From an uncultured Alphaproteobacteria bacterium (GTDB lineage Bacteria > Pseudomonadota > Alphaproteobacteria > Puniceispirillales > Puniceispirillaceae), in the NCBI GenBank assembly GCA_913064995.1, contig CAJYBL010000044.1:1-9760 (forward strand): DNA of 9,760 nucleotides. Direction: 5' to 3'. The translations under genes were made by a program, and so were the position numbers. Below, piece after piece: positions 1-6,653 of the stretch (its first letter is position 1; the number at the start of each line of letters is the position of its first letter). A model generated the notes under the pieces. The model did not search any database and was not told where the DNA came from. It saw only the letters and a program-made list of their open reading frames with translations.

Positions 1-863
1 GTCAGGCGGTGATCGTGATGAACATAATCAAAACCAAACCGCCCCTTCACACAAAGCCGGTTTTCATTAGCTGGGCCATTCACGCCTTCGACATATTTGA
101 TTTCATCATCCTTGATTTTGAAGGACAGCTGGCAACCAACCCCGCAGTAAGGGCAAACCGACTGAACTTCACGATCAAAATCTTTGCTATCGCCATGCTG
201 AGCATTATCAAGAACGCTTGCTGGCATCAAAGCGCCCGTTGGGCAAGCCTGAACACATTCTCCACAAGCAACACAGGTTGATTGACCCATCGGATCATTC
301 ATATCAAAAACAATCTGCGCATCAAGACCGCGTCCGGCCATGCCAATCACATCATTCACCTGCACTTCACGACAAGCGCGAACGCAAAGATTACAATGGA
401 TACAGGCGTCCAGATTCACACTCATCGCCACGTGACTATCGTCAAGCAACGGAACATGACAGGCGTCACGCGCCGGAAAACGGCTTTCTGACACGCCATT
501 CAATGCAGCCATATCCAAAAAATGTGATGACGCATCATGCGGCTGATCCGGCTGATCTGCGGCAAGCAATTCGACTACAAGCGCGCGTGATTTCTCGGCA
601 CGTTCGCTTGCAGTATTCACCACCATGCCATCTTGCACTGGCCGGATACAAGAAGCGGCCAAAACGCGCTCACCCTCGATTTCGACCATACAGGCACGGC
701 AATTGCCATCCGAGCGATAACCAGGCTCGGGCTTGTGACACAAATGTGGAATCAAGGTTCCTTGGGCTTGTGCCGCTTCCCAAATGGTCGTGCCTTCTGG
801 CACAGAAATATCCTTGCCATCCAGTTTAATGGTTGCGGTTTTTTGTGGCGTTGAATCTAGCAT
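1..863 (-). CDS. fdhA: NAD-dependent formate dehydrogenase, alpha (catalytic) subunit, N-terminal part, cut by window edge
   Basis: This subunit oxidises formate to CO2 at a Mo- or W-pterin centre and passes electrons through Fe-S clusters to the NAD-reducing subunit. I translated 287 codons; the frame is open at base 1, so the gene is partial. A NuoG-like 2Fe-2S domain has C42, C55, C58 and C72. Two 4Fe-4S motifs follow (C154/157/160/164 and C197/200/203/207-PTG). The start of the molybdopterin domain carries C237/C240/C244 and C271 (CVKGRFG). There is no Cys between C72 and C136, so the His-Cys3 cluster of NuoG is absent. The order and wording of the motifs match FDH1 alpha of Methylobacterium extorquens from memory. 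The ATG at 863 lies 7 bases after the stop of the beta gene; a GAGG overlapping that TGA stop can act as ribosome site, suggesting translational coupling. The active-site Cys/Sec residue and the metal preference lie outside what can be seen. Confidence 0.93.
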   Translation of the reverse strand, partial: MLDSTPQKTATIKLDGKDISVPEGTTIWEAAQAQGTLIPHLCHKPEPGYRSDGNCRACMVEIEGERVLAASCIRPVQDGMVVNTASERAEKSRALVVELLAADQPDQPHDASSHFLDMAALNGVSESRFPARDACHVPLLDDSHVAMSVNLDACIHCNLCVRACREVQVNDVIGMAGRGLDAQIVFDMNDPMGQSTCVACGECVQACPTGALMPASVLDNAQHGDSKDFDREVQSVCPYCGVGCQLSFKIKDDEIKYVEGVNGPANENRLCVKGRFGFDYVHHDHRL

Positions 864-870
864 GGGGGCC

Positions 871-2562
871 TCAGCTAACTTCTTCAGAGAAATGTTTCAT
901 CGTCAAACGAATAGGGTTCGGGGCAGCTTGTCCCAGCCCGCAGATAGAGGCGTCCTGCATCACATCACACAGATCTTGCAACAAAGGCTGATCCCATTTA
1001 TCGGCTTGCATCAACTGAACCGCCTTGCTGCAACCGGCACGGCATGGCGTGCATTGGCCACAGCTTTCATCTTCGAAAAAGCGAAGCATATTCAGCGCCG
1101 CGTCACGCACCCTATCTTGATCCGACAGCACCACCACCGCGGCCGATCCAATAAAGGTGCCAAGCGGTTGCAATGTATCAAAATCAAGTGGAACGTCATT
1201 CACGCTGGCAGGCAACAGGCCAGATGATGGCCCACCGGGTTGGTAGGCCTTAAAAACATGACCTTCGGCCATGCCGCCCGCCGCCTCGATAATATCGGTA
1301 ATGGTTGAACCGGCTGGCAAGAGATGCACACCCGGATTTGCCACACGGCCCGATACTGAATAGCTGCGAAGGCCTGTCCGCCCGTTCTTTTCAACCGAAG
1401 ACAGCACCTCTGGCCCTTCACGGCAAATGCGGGCAATCCAATGTAGCGTTTCGATATTATGCACCAATGTTGGCCGATTAAAGATACCTACCTGCGCGAC
1501 ATAGGGCGGACGGTGACGCGGCAATCCGCGTTTGCCTTCAATAGATTCGATCATTGCGCTTTCTTCACCGCAGATATAGGCACCGGCACCACGGCGCAAA
1601 TCAATATATCCCTTTGCCACCAAACCGGCATCTTCAAGCCTTGTGATTTCATCAGCCAGAATTTTCAGCACAACCGGATATTCGTCACGCATATAGATAA
1701 AACAGGCATCGGCCTCAACCGCCCATGCCGCAATCAACATGCCCTCAAGGAAAAAATGCGGCGTCCGCTCAAGATAGTAACGGTCTTTGAATGTACCCGG
1801 CTCGCCCTCATCACCATTCACGGCAAGATAGCGTGGCCCTTCGGCAGCTCGAACGAAGCCCCATTTTTTGCCTGACGGAAATCCTGCCCCACCAAGCCCC
1901 CGAAGGCCGCTTTGATTAACCAATTCCTGAACCGCCTGCCAATCACCATCAGCACGAAGTAACTCAAGTTTGTCATAGCCGCCGGTCGCCCGATAGGCCG
2001 CCAAATCCTGATAATCGGTCATATGAGGATGCGTGTCATCTGCCTCGATCGCAGCGTCAACCTTTTCCACCGTTGCAAAATCAATATGATTATGGCCGAT
2101 TTCTAGCGCTGGCGCCGTGTCACAGCGCCCCATGCACGGCGCGCGTAAAACCCGTACCTTGGCCGGATCGAGACCATCTTCAAGCGCCGATTTCAACGCC
2201 TGCGCTCCAGCCAATTCACATGACAGCGAGTCACAAACACGAATCGTCAATGCCGGTGGCCGCACGTCACCATCCTTCACAACGTCGAAATGCGCGTAAA
2301 AGGTGGCAACTTCGTAAACTTCGGTCTGCGCAATGCGCATTTCATCAGCAAGCGCATTGAGATGCTGCACGCTAAGATGCCCATAATGATCCTGGATCAG
2401 GTGCAAATACTCGATCAGTAAATCGCGTCGCCGCGGCCGGTCACTCAGAAGCGCCCGAACATCCGCCAAAGCAGCATCATCAACCTGCCGTCCTTTGGGG
2501 GTTTTCCGCCCTTTTCCCGGAGCCGATTTCCACACCCCAACATCGCCGTCAAAAGTATCCAC
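871..2562 (-). CDS. fdhB: NAD-dependent formate dehydrogenase, fused gamma-beta (NuoE-NuoF type) subunit
   Basis: This is the diaphorase half of cytosolic formate dehydrogenase: it takes electrons from the alpha subunit and reduces NAD+ at FMN. With a GTG start at 2562 it has 563 residues. The NuoE-like thioredoxin-fold domain (about 25-165) carries the 2Fe-2S ligands C110, C115, C143 and C147. The NuoF-like domain follows, with FMN/NADH motifs GLGGAGFPSGKKW (222-234), NGDEGEPGTFKDR (249-261) and RGAGAYICGEES (324-335). The C-terminal 4Fe-4S ligands are C501, C504, C507 and C541. The frame stays open upstream to a TTG at 2658, but those 32 extra residues look unlike the family. GTG 2562 has a GGAG six bases upstream and gives a length close to the roughly 570 residues I recall for FDH1 beta of Methylobacterium. 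It is the first gene of the operon with fdhA. The separate hydrogenase or complex I NuoF proteins are excluded by the fusion and the FDH1-like alpha partner. Confidence 0.93.
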   Translation of the reverse strand: MDTFDGDVGVWKSAPGKGRKTPKGRQVDDAALADVRALLSDRPRRRDLLIEYLHLIQDHYGHLSVQHLNALADEMRIAQTEVYEVATFYAHFDVVKDGDVRPPALTIRVCDSLSCELAGAQALKSALEDGLDPAKVRVLRAPCMGRCDTAPALEIGHNHIDFATVEKVDAAIEADDTHPHMTDYQDLAAYRATGGYDKLELLRADGDWQAVQELVNQSGLRGLGGAGFPSGKKWGFVRAAEGPRYLAVNGDEGEPGTFKDRYYLERTPHFFLEGMLIAAWAVEADACFIYMRDEYPVVLKILADEITRLEDAGLVAKGYIDLRRGAGAYICGEESAMIESIEGKRGLPRHRPPYVAQVGIFNRPTLVHNIETLHWIARICREGPEVLSSVEKNGRTGLRSYSVSGRVANPGVHLLPAGSTITDIIEAAGGMAEGHVFKAYQPGGPSSGLLPASVNDVPLDFDTLQPLGTFIGSAAVVVLSDQDRVRDAALNMLRFFEDESCGQCTPCRAGCSKAVQLMQADKWDQPLLQDLCDVMQDASICGLGQAAPNPIRLTMKHFSEEVS

Positions 2563-2568
2563 GTGTAT

Positions 2569-2572
2569 CTCC
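2569..2572 (-). promoter_or_regulatory. Ribosome binding site deciding the GTG start of fdhB
   Basis: On the minus strand GGAG sits six bases before GTG (2562-2560). No comparable site precedes the more upstream in-frame TTG at 2658. This supports a non-ATG start for the fused beta subunit. Confidence 0.65.
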
Positions 2573-2586
2573 AAATTTACGAAAAA

Positions 2587-2654
2587 AGTGTCACATTTCG
2601 TGCCCGCGTCGTCAAATAGATTATTTGGTATACCAGAAATAAAATATACAACAA
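2587..2654 (-). promoter_or_regulatory. Candidate fdhB promoters (two alternatives)
   Basis: Two minus-strand sigma-70-like pairs can be read. The proximal one is TTGACG (2615-2610), a 17-base spacer, then GACACT (2592-2587): a strong -35 with a weak -10 and an 18-base or so leader. The distal one is TTGTTG (2654-2649), a 16-base spacer, then TATACC (2632-2627), whose -10 lies inside the TGGTATACCA palindrome. The first would place the palindrome in an activator position, the second in a repressor position. The sequence alone does not decide. Confidence 0.3.
2626..2635. promoter_or_regulatory. GntR/FadR-type operator-like palindrome upstream of fdhB
   Basis: TGGTATACCA is a perfect 10-base palindrome 64 bases before the fdhB GTG. 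FadR-subfamily GntR regulators commonly bind TGGT-ACCA type palindromes, so it is a reasonable operator candidate. It overlaps a possible minus-strand -10 (TATACC). No regulator gene lies in the window, so the binding protein is unknown. Confidence 0.5.
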
Positions 2655-2749
2655 CCAATTGATTTAGGTTTTATCTTATGGCTGATTTTCTAATTTTTTC
2701 ATACAAAAAGCGACATGTTGTGACCCGTTCAACGCATCACACAAAAAAA

Positions 2750-2773
2750 CCGTCATATCCCATGAATTGACGG
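2750..2773. repeat. Inverted repeat CCGTCA/TGACGG
   Basis: Six-base perfect arms (2750-2755 and 2768-2773) flank a 12-base centre. The right arm overlaps TTGACG (2767-2772), a possible -35 for the plus-strand gene. It could be an operator, but no matching regulator is visible. Confidence 0.35.
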
Positions 2774-2795
2774 ATAATATTGGCTACGCTAACAC
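2767..2795 (+). promoter_or_regulatory. Weak candidate promoter for the plus-strand oxidoreductase gene
   Basis: TTGACG at 2767-2772 is a good -35. With a 16-17 base spacer the -10 would be CTAACA or TAACAC, which is poor. If used, transcription would begin near 2802 and give a leader of about 94 bases containing the 2833-2868 hairpin. Confidence 0.22.
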
Positions 2796-2832
2796 ATAGC
2801 CGGATAAGGCCTCTGCCAAGAGCCCTAATCAT

Positions 2833-2868
2833 ATCGAAAAATGCAATTTCAACCCTCATTTTTTCGAT
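2833..2868. repeat. Imperfect hairpin in the leader of the plus-strand oxidoreductase gene
   Basis: ATCGAAAAATG (2833-2843) pairs with CATTTTTTCGAT (2857-2868) over 11 base pairs with one bulged T, around a 13-base loop. It ends 27 bases before the ATG at 2896. It is not followed by a T-run on either strand, so it does not look like a simple terminator. An mRNA leader structure or an operator is more likely. Confidence 0.45.
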
Positions 2869-2895
2869 CAGAACCCGCTTTAAAAAGGACATACC

Positions 2896-3888
2896 ATGAC
2901 CCTACCAACGCAAATGACCGTCATCGAAATGCGCGAGGCTGGAGGCCCTGATGTTCTTGTCAGTGGCAAACGCGATGTGCCGCAGCCGCGTGCTGATGAG
3001 GTTTTGATCAAGGTTACCGCCGCTGGAGTGAATGGGCCTGACCTTGTGCAACGCCGCGGCCATTACCCACCGCCAAAAGGCGCGTCTGACCTATTGGGTC
3101 TTGAAGTATCGGGCGAAATCGTCGCCGTCGGCGCGGCGCAAACGCAATGGGCGGTCGGCGACCATGTTTGCGCCTTAACCAATGGCGGCGGCTATGCTGA
3201 ATATGTTGCGGTAACGGCAAGCCATTGCTTGCCAATTCCGGAAGGCGTGTCTGAAATTGATGCCGCTGGCCTTCCCGAGACTTATTTCACCGTCTGGAGC
3301 AATGTGTTCTTTCAGCAGCAAATCAAACAAGATGGTATTTTTCTTGTTCATGGCGGTGCTGGCGGCATTGGCTCGACAGCAATTCAGCTTGGCACGGCGA
3401 TGGGATTGCAGGTTTTCGCGACTGCTGATTCAGATGAAGCCTGCGCCTATTGCGGAGCGCTTGGCGCGAAACAAGCCATCAATTTCAAACAGGATGACTT
3501 TGTTCCCATTCTGCGCGAGGCAGGCGGTGCTGATATCATTCTTGATATTATTGGCGGGGATTATGTTGCACGCAACATCAAAGCAGCCCATGCCGATGCA
3601 CGGATTGTCCAGCTTGCGTTCAATCTGGGATCAAAAATGGAAATTGATCTCATGCCGGTGATGCTGAAACGCCTCACCCTTACCGGATCAACATTGCGGT
3701 CACGCCCTGAGGCTTTTAAATCGGCAGTTGCGACAGATCTGCAAAAAACCGCATGGCCTTTTTTCGATGCAGCACCAGTGCAATTACAGGCAACGACCTT
3801 TACCAGCTTTGATCTGACTGATGCAGCAAAAGCGCATGAATTGATGGAGTCGGGAACCCAGCGCGGCAAGATTTTGCTGACGATATAA
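2896..3888 (+). CDS. NAD(P)H:quinone oxidoreductase-like zinc-independent MDR protein (PIG3/QOR type)
   Basis: This 330-residue medium-chain dehydrogenase/reductase is expected to use NADPH to reduce quinones or enones in the cytosol. The GroES-like N-terminal domain contains GVNGPDLVQRRGHYPPP (44-60), typical of the PIG3 branch of quinone oxidoreductases. The Rossmann domain carries the nucleotide-binding HGGAGGIG (152-159), and the C-terminus ends ESGTQRGKILLTI as in the family. Zinc-ligand Cys/His positions of alcohol dehydrogenases are missing. The start ATG has AAGGA seven to eight bases upstream. It is the only plus-strand gene: divergent from the formate dehydrogenase operon and convergent with otnC. 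The true substrate cannot be read from sequence; general enone reduction or detoxification is the default expectation. The family assignment is confident, the role is not. Confidence 0.88.
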   Translation: MTLPTQMTVIEMREAGGPDVLVSGKRDVPQPRADEVLIKVTAAGVNGPDLVQRRGHYPPPKGASDLLGLEVSGEIVAVGAAQTQWAVGDHVCALTNGGGYAEYVAVTASHCLPIPEGVSEIDAAGLPETYFTVWSNVFFQQQIKQDGIFLVHGGAGGIGSTAIQLGTAMGLQVFATADSDEACAYCGALGAKQAINFKQDDFVPILREAGGADIILDIIGGDYVARNIKAAHADARIVQLAFNLGSKMEIDLMPVMLKRLTLTGSTLRSRPEAFKSAVATDLQKTAWPFFDAAPVQLQATTFTSFDLTDAAKAHELMESGTQRGKILLTI

Positions 3889-3893
3889 CCTGG

Positions 3894-3917
3894 ATCATCT
3901 GGCGGTCATCATCTGGC
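3894..3917. repeat. Short direct repeat in the convergent gap
   Basis: ATCATCTGGC occurs at 3894-3903 and again at 3908-3917, in the 59-base gap between the two convergent stop codons. No T-tailed hairpin is present there, so an intrinsic terminator is not evident for either gene. Confidence 0.4.
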
Positions 3918-3947
3918 AGCTATTGTCTTTCCATCACAAAAGCAGCG

Positions 3948-4592
3948 TTAATCCCATTCAACGTCAAAATGGGTAACAACATCCCGAATCTGCGCGTCAT
4001 CAAGTCCGCGTGCCGGTAACCCGCGCAGTAAAAGCGCCAGCCTTGCCGTTTCTTCCAATTCTTCAACCGCATAAACGGCGGCTTCCAGCCCCTTGCCTGC
4101 GACCACCGGACCATGATTGGCAAGCATGACCGCGCTATGTTTTCCGGCAAGCCCCTTAATGGCATTGGCTACGGCAGAATCACCCGGTCGGAAATAAGGG
4201 AGCAGCGCAACCCTACCAAGCCGCATCACCGAATAGGCCGTCAGGGGCGGTAAAAAATTTGTCGCATCATCAACAGGCAAAGTCGACAGCGCCACCGAAT
4301 GGGTTGCATGAAGATGCACAATCGCACCAGCTTGCGACCGGCTGTCATAAAACGCGGCATGAAGCGGCATTTCCTTGGTTGGTAAATCACCCGATATCAA
4401 TGTTCCGGTCTCGTCAAACCTGCTTAGCCTTGCTGGATCCAGCCTGCCAAAGCAACTATCGGTTGGTGTTACAAGAAGCCCACCATCGTCACATCGAACT
4501 GAGATATTCCCGCTTGACCCAACGGTAAGTCCGCGATCAAACATTGATTTCGCCAATTGGCAAATCTGTTCACGAAGCTCGGTTTCTGTCAT
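3948..4592 (-). CDS. otnC: 3-oxo-tetronate 4-phosphate decarboxylase (class II aldolase family)
   Basis: OtnC decarboxylates 3-oxo-tetronate 4-phosphate to dihydroxyacetone phosphate, the last specific step of threonate/erythronate breakdown. The protein has 214 residues, the normal size for the class II aldolase/adducin fold. Visible family features are SSGNISVR (26-33, phosphate site), the catalytic Glu in KEMPLH (E74), and the metal-binding histidines H93 and H95 (HLHATH) and H160 (ANHG). Its ATG overlaps the otnK stop as ATGA and is preceded by a strong GGAGG seven bases upstream, so the two are translationally coupled. That partner is what separates it from fuculose-phosphate aldolase or ribulose-phosphate epimerase, which share the same motifs. 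It is the last gene of the minus-strand block. The fold is certain; the otnC assignment rests on the kinase partner. Confidence 0.88.
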   Translation of the reverse strand: MTETELREQICQLAKSMFDRGLTVGSSGNISVRCDDGGLLVTPTDSCFGRLDPARLSRFDETGTLISGDLPTKEMPLHAAFYDSRSQAGAIVHLHATHSVALSTLPVDDATNFLPPLTAYSVMRLGRVALLPYFRPGDSAVANAIKGLAGKHSAVMLANHGPVVAGKGLEAAVYAVEELEETARLALLLRGLPARGLDDAQIRDVVTHFDVEWD

Positions 4593-5842
4593 TTTGCACC
4601 TCCTGCCAAAATCGCGGCGGCCTTTTCAAAAAAATCATCAGCTCCAAAATTCCCTGATTTCAGCGCAATCGTCAGATTTGATCCGGCGCGCATAGCCGGC
4701 ACGCCCGGGTCAATTTCCGGCCCAATTGATAGGGCGTTCAGCCGCAAAGCCTCGACAACCGCACCCGAGGTTTCACCACCAGCAACAACCAGACGTTCAA
4801 TCCCAGCAGCAACAAGCGCAATGGCAAGATCACCAAATAATCTGTCAAGCCGGTTAGCAACCGCTTTCATTCCAAATTCTGCCTGCACATGCTGAACCGC
4901 TATTGGCGATGCCGATGAATAGAGTATCGGCAATCCGTCCTGCGCCAAAAGCCAGCTTAACAGACCATCAATTGTCACCTCACCCCGCATCACACTAGCT
5001 ACATCAATTTTATATTGCGCGCCAGTTTTGGCATGGTTGGCAATCTGTTTTCGGGTTGCCTCAGAACAAGACCCGCTTAGAATGGCGCAGCGTCCAGCCT
5101 GCCCCTGCCAGCCCAGCTTCGTTGCTGAAATCTGGCCGGTTTTGGCAAAATTTGCCGGCAGCCCCATCGCCACACCCGACCCGCCAGTGATCAAAACCAG
5201 ATCACGCGCCGCAGCCCCAATCGCAATCAGATCCTCATCATGAATCGCATCAACCACGATTAGATTGCGGCCATGACGCGACTCAACAGCAAGTGCATCA
5301 CGAATTGCATCACTGCCTTCAGCGACTATAGCCATTGGCACATGCCCAACCGCACCACGGCTTTGGCGAGCTAGAACATTGCGAAGATCGGGGTCGCGCA
5401 TTGGCGTTAGCGGATGATCTTTCATCGGGCTATCTGACAGCAATTGATCTTTGACGAAAAGATGGCCTTGGAACACCGCGCGTCCGGTTCCGGGAAATGC
5501 TGGACAAACAATGACCGCATCAGCCGCCAATGCAGATGCTAGCGCCTCTGCCACCGGCCCAATATTGCCATCATCGGTTGAATCAAATGTTGAACAATAT
5601 TTGAAAAAAAATTGTTTACAGCCCTGATCTTGCAACCATTTCAGAGCTGCTAGCGACTGTTTGATCGCTTCCTCCGCCGGGATTGAACGCGATTTCAGCG
5701 CAATCACCCCTGCCTCGACAGATGCTTCTGCTGGCGCTGATGGCACGCCGCTATATTGCACAACCGCCATTCCGGCCTTTGCCAATGTGTTGGCAAGGTC
5801 GCTTGACCCCGTAAAATCATCACCAATACAGCCAAGCAACAT
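4589..5842 (-). CDS. otnK: 3-oxo-tetronate 4-kinase (DUF1537 / four-carbon acid sugar kinase family)
   Basis: OtnK phosphorylates 3-oxo-tetronate at O4 with ATP, making the substrate of OtnC. It has 417 residues, usual for the family. The N-terminal substrate domain starts with IGDDFTGSSD (6-15) and has KYCSTFDSTDDGNIGP (81-96). The C-terminal nucleotide domain shows LSGSCS (255-260), VAGGETSG (353-360) and KSGNFG (395-400). The ATG at 5842 has AAGGTGA nine bases upstream. It overlaps otnC by four bases. D-threonate kinase DtnK and erythritol-type kinases belong to the same family, but DtnK normally partners a PdxA-type dehydrogenase, whereas the class II aldolase partner here favours OtnK. 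A 138-base gap with a hairpin separates it from the upstream GST-like gene, so it may also be transcribed separately. Confidence 0.9.
   Translation of the reverse strand: MLLGCIGDDFTGSSDLANTLAKAGMAVVQYSGVPSAPAEASVEAGVIALKSRSIPAEEAIKQSLAALKWLQDQGCKQFFFKYCSTFDSTDDGNIGPVAEALASALAADAVIVCPAFPGTGRAVFQGHLFVKDQLLSDSPMKDHPLTPMRDPDLRNVLARQSRGAVGHVPMAIVAEGSDAIRDALAVESRHGRNLIVVDAIHDEDLIAIGAAARDLVLITGGSGVAMGLPANFAKTGQISATKLGWQGQAGRCAILSGSCSEATRKQIANHAKTGAQYKIDVASVMRGEVTIDGLLSWLLAQDGLPILYSSASPIAVQHVQAEFGMKAVANRLDRLFGDLAIALVAAGIERLVVAGGETSGAVVEALRLNALSIGPEIDPGVPAMRAGSNLTIALKSGNFGADDFFEKAAAILAGGAK
4599..4603 (-). promoter_or_regulatory. Strong ribosome binding site of otnC inside the end of otnK
   Basis: On the minus strand GGAGG lies six to seven bases before the otnC ATG and within the last codons of otnK. 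Together with the ATGA overlap it indicates coupled translation of kinase and decarboxylase. Confidence 0.7.
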
Positions 5843-5872
5843 CGCGTCAAATCACCTTTTTATATTCAATTC

Positions 5873-5893
5873 AAAAATGCCTTCTGGCTTTTT
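5873..5893. terminator. Weak terminator-like hairpin between the GST-like gene and otnK
   Basis: On the minus strand AAAAA-GCC-AGAA-GGC-A-TTTTT forms a three G:C plus five A:T stem with one bulged A and a T-run. It could end transcripts from the GST-like gene (or read the other way). The G:C core is short, so efficiency would be low; partial read-through into otnK is plausible. Confidence 0.3.
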
Positions 5894-5980
5894 GCAGCAT
5901 ATCATGCCAATCGGCAACTACCAGCATGAAGTCGGTCTCTGCTGCCTTTAACAAATGGGATTGCAAAAGCTAGCGGCAAA

Positions 5981-6595
5981 TTAAGCATGAAGTTCAAGCA
6001 CGCGCTGCATTGACGGGCGTTCGCGCATCAAGGCGTCATGCGCCCTGATTTTGGCGAATGGATTGAGATCAACCCCATCATCTTTTAACCAACGTGTCAC
6101 CAGCGCCAAATAGGGATCACAAAAAGAGAATTTATCACCAAGAACATATGGCCCTTTGAAATAATGGGTTTCGATCATCTGCGCATATTCGGTCATGTTT
6201 TCCTTGACCTTGGCGCGCATTGACTCATGCGCCGCCGGGTCATCTGCCCAGCGTGCGCCGCGATGTTTGTGCGCATGCGCAACATGAACCGTTGATGCCA
6301 TATAGCTGTTAAAGGCCTGCGCGATGGCAAATTGAAACGGATCGCTTGGTGCCAGATCATGCTCGGGGAACCGCTGCGCCAAATAAACAAGAATGGCAGG
6401 TGTTTCGGTCAAGACCCCCTTTTCAGTGACAAGTGACGGCAACCGCCCTTTCGGATTTACCGCTAAATAAGCTGGCGAGCGTTGTTCACCTGTCATGAAA
6501 TCAATACGAACCGCGTTATAGTCAGCACCAATATCTTCAAGAAGGATATGCGGCGCATAAGCTGCAGAATTTTTTGCATAGTAAAAGGTCAACAT
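5981..6595 (-). CDS. Glutathione S-transferase family protein
   Basis: This 204-residue cytosolic protein has the two-domain GST fold. The N-terminal thioredoxin-like domain contains the cis-Pro motif NPKGRLPSL (47-55) and a glutathione-site variant ETPAIL (64-69, with Thr where ES is usual). The C-terminal helical domain includes FSFCDPYLALVTRWL (156-170), resembling the conserved N-capping box FS-AD. Compared with beta-class bacterial GSTs, the catalytic Cys10 position seems to be Ser10. Its usual length and intact motifs argue for a functional protein. The ATG has AGAGG eight bases upstream. It sits 58 bases after the PF02615 dehydrogenase and before otnK, all in one direction, so it may belong to the same catabolic unit, for example acting on a reactive or thiol-conjugated intermediate. 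That role is inference; no specific substrate is indicated. Confidence 0.9.
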   Translation of the reverse strand: MLTFYYAKNSAAYAPHILLEDIGADYNAVRIDFMTGEQRSPAYLAVNPKGRLPSLVTEKGVLTETPAILVYLAQRFPEHDLAPSDPFQFAIAQAFNSYMASTVHVAHAHKHRGARWADDPAAHESMRAKVKENMTEYAQMIETHYFKGPYVLGDKFSFCDPYLALVTRWLKDDGVDLNPFAKIRAHDALMRERPSMQRVLELHA

Positions 6596-6653
6596 TTCAC
6601 AAGCCTCTTTTGGGTAATTATTTCGGATTAGCGTTTTGGGTTGTGGGTTTTAT

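Larger units (their letters stand above)
2563..2895. other. Divergent intergenic region between fdhB and the quinone-oxidoreductase gene
   Basis: This is a 333-base, AT-rich gap with no credible coding frame. It must hold the promoters for both directions. Visible contents are the fdhB ribosome site (2569-2572), candidate minus-strand promoters around 2587-2654, a GntR-type palindrome (2626-2635), a CCGTCA/TGACGG inverted repeat (2750-2773), a short GGCTA/TAGCC repeat (2782-2786 and 2797-2801), a long imperfect hairpin (2833-2868) and the AAGGA ribosome site for the plus-strand gene just before 2896. Confidence 0.7.

Noticed and set aside
218..829. 203-codon plus-strand open frame opposite fdhA
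   Set aside because: It is antisense to a well-supported gene with all Fe-S motifs, its composition is low-quality (many His, Arg, Pro) and no family is recognisable.
1459..1875. 138-codon plus-strand open frame opposite fdhB
   Set aside because: It is the antisense shadow of the NuoF domain, without recognisable motifs.
2563..2658. Upstream extension of fdhB to a TTG at 2658
   Set aside because: The start would be TTG without a ribosome site, the 32 extra residues are AT-rich and family-unlike, and the palindrome and promoters would fall inside the gene. GTG 2562 with GGAG is better.
3889..3947. Bidirectional terminator between the convergent stops
   Set aside because: Only a direct repeat is present; no stem with a T-tail can be drawn in either direction.
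3948..4592. Fuculose-phosphate aldolase or ribulose-phosphate 4-epimerase for the class II aldolase gene
   Set aside because: The motifs are shared by the whole family, but the ATGA overlap with an OtnK-type kinase makes OtnC the better call.
5896..5912. Sigma-54-like TTGGCATGATATGCTGC on the minus strand before otnK
   Set aside because: The GG to GC distance is 11 bases rather than the required 10, so it does not fit the -24/-12 geometry.
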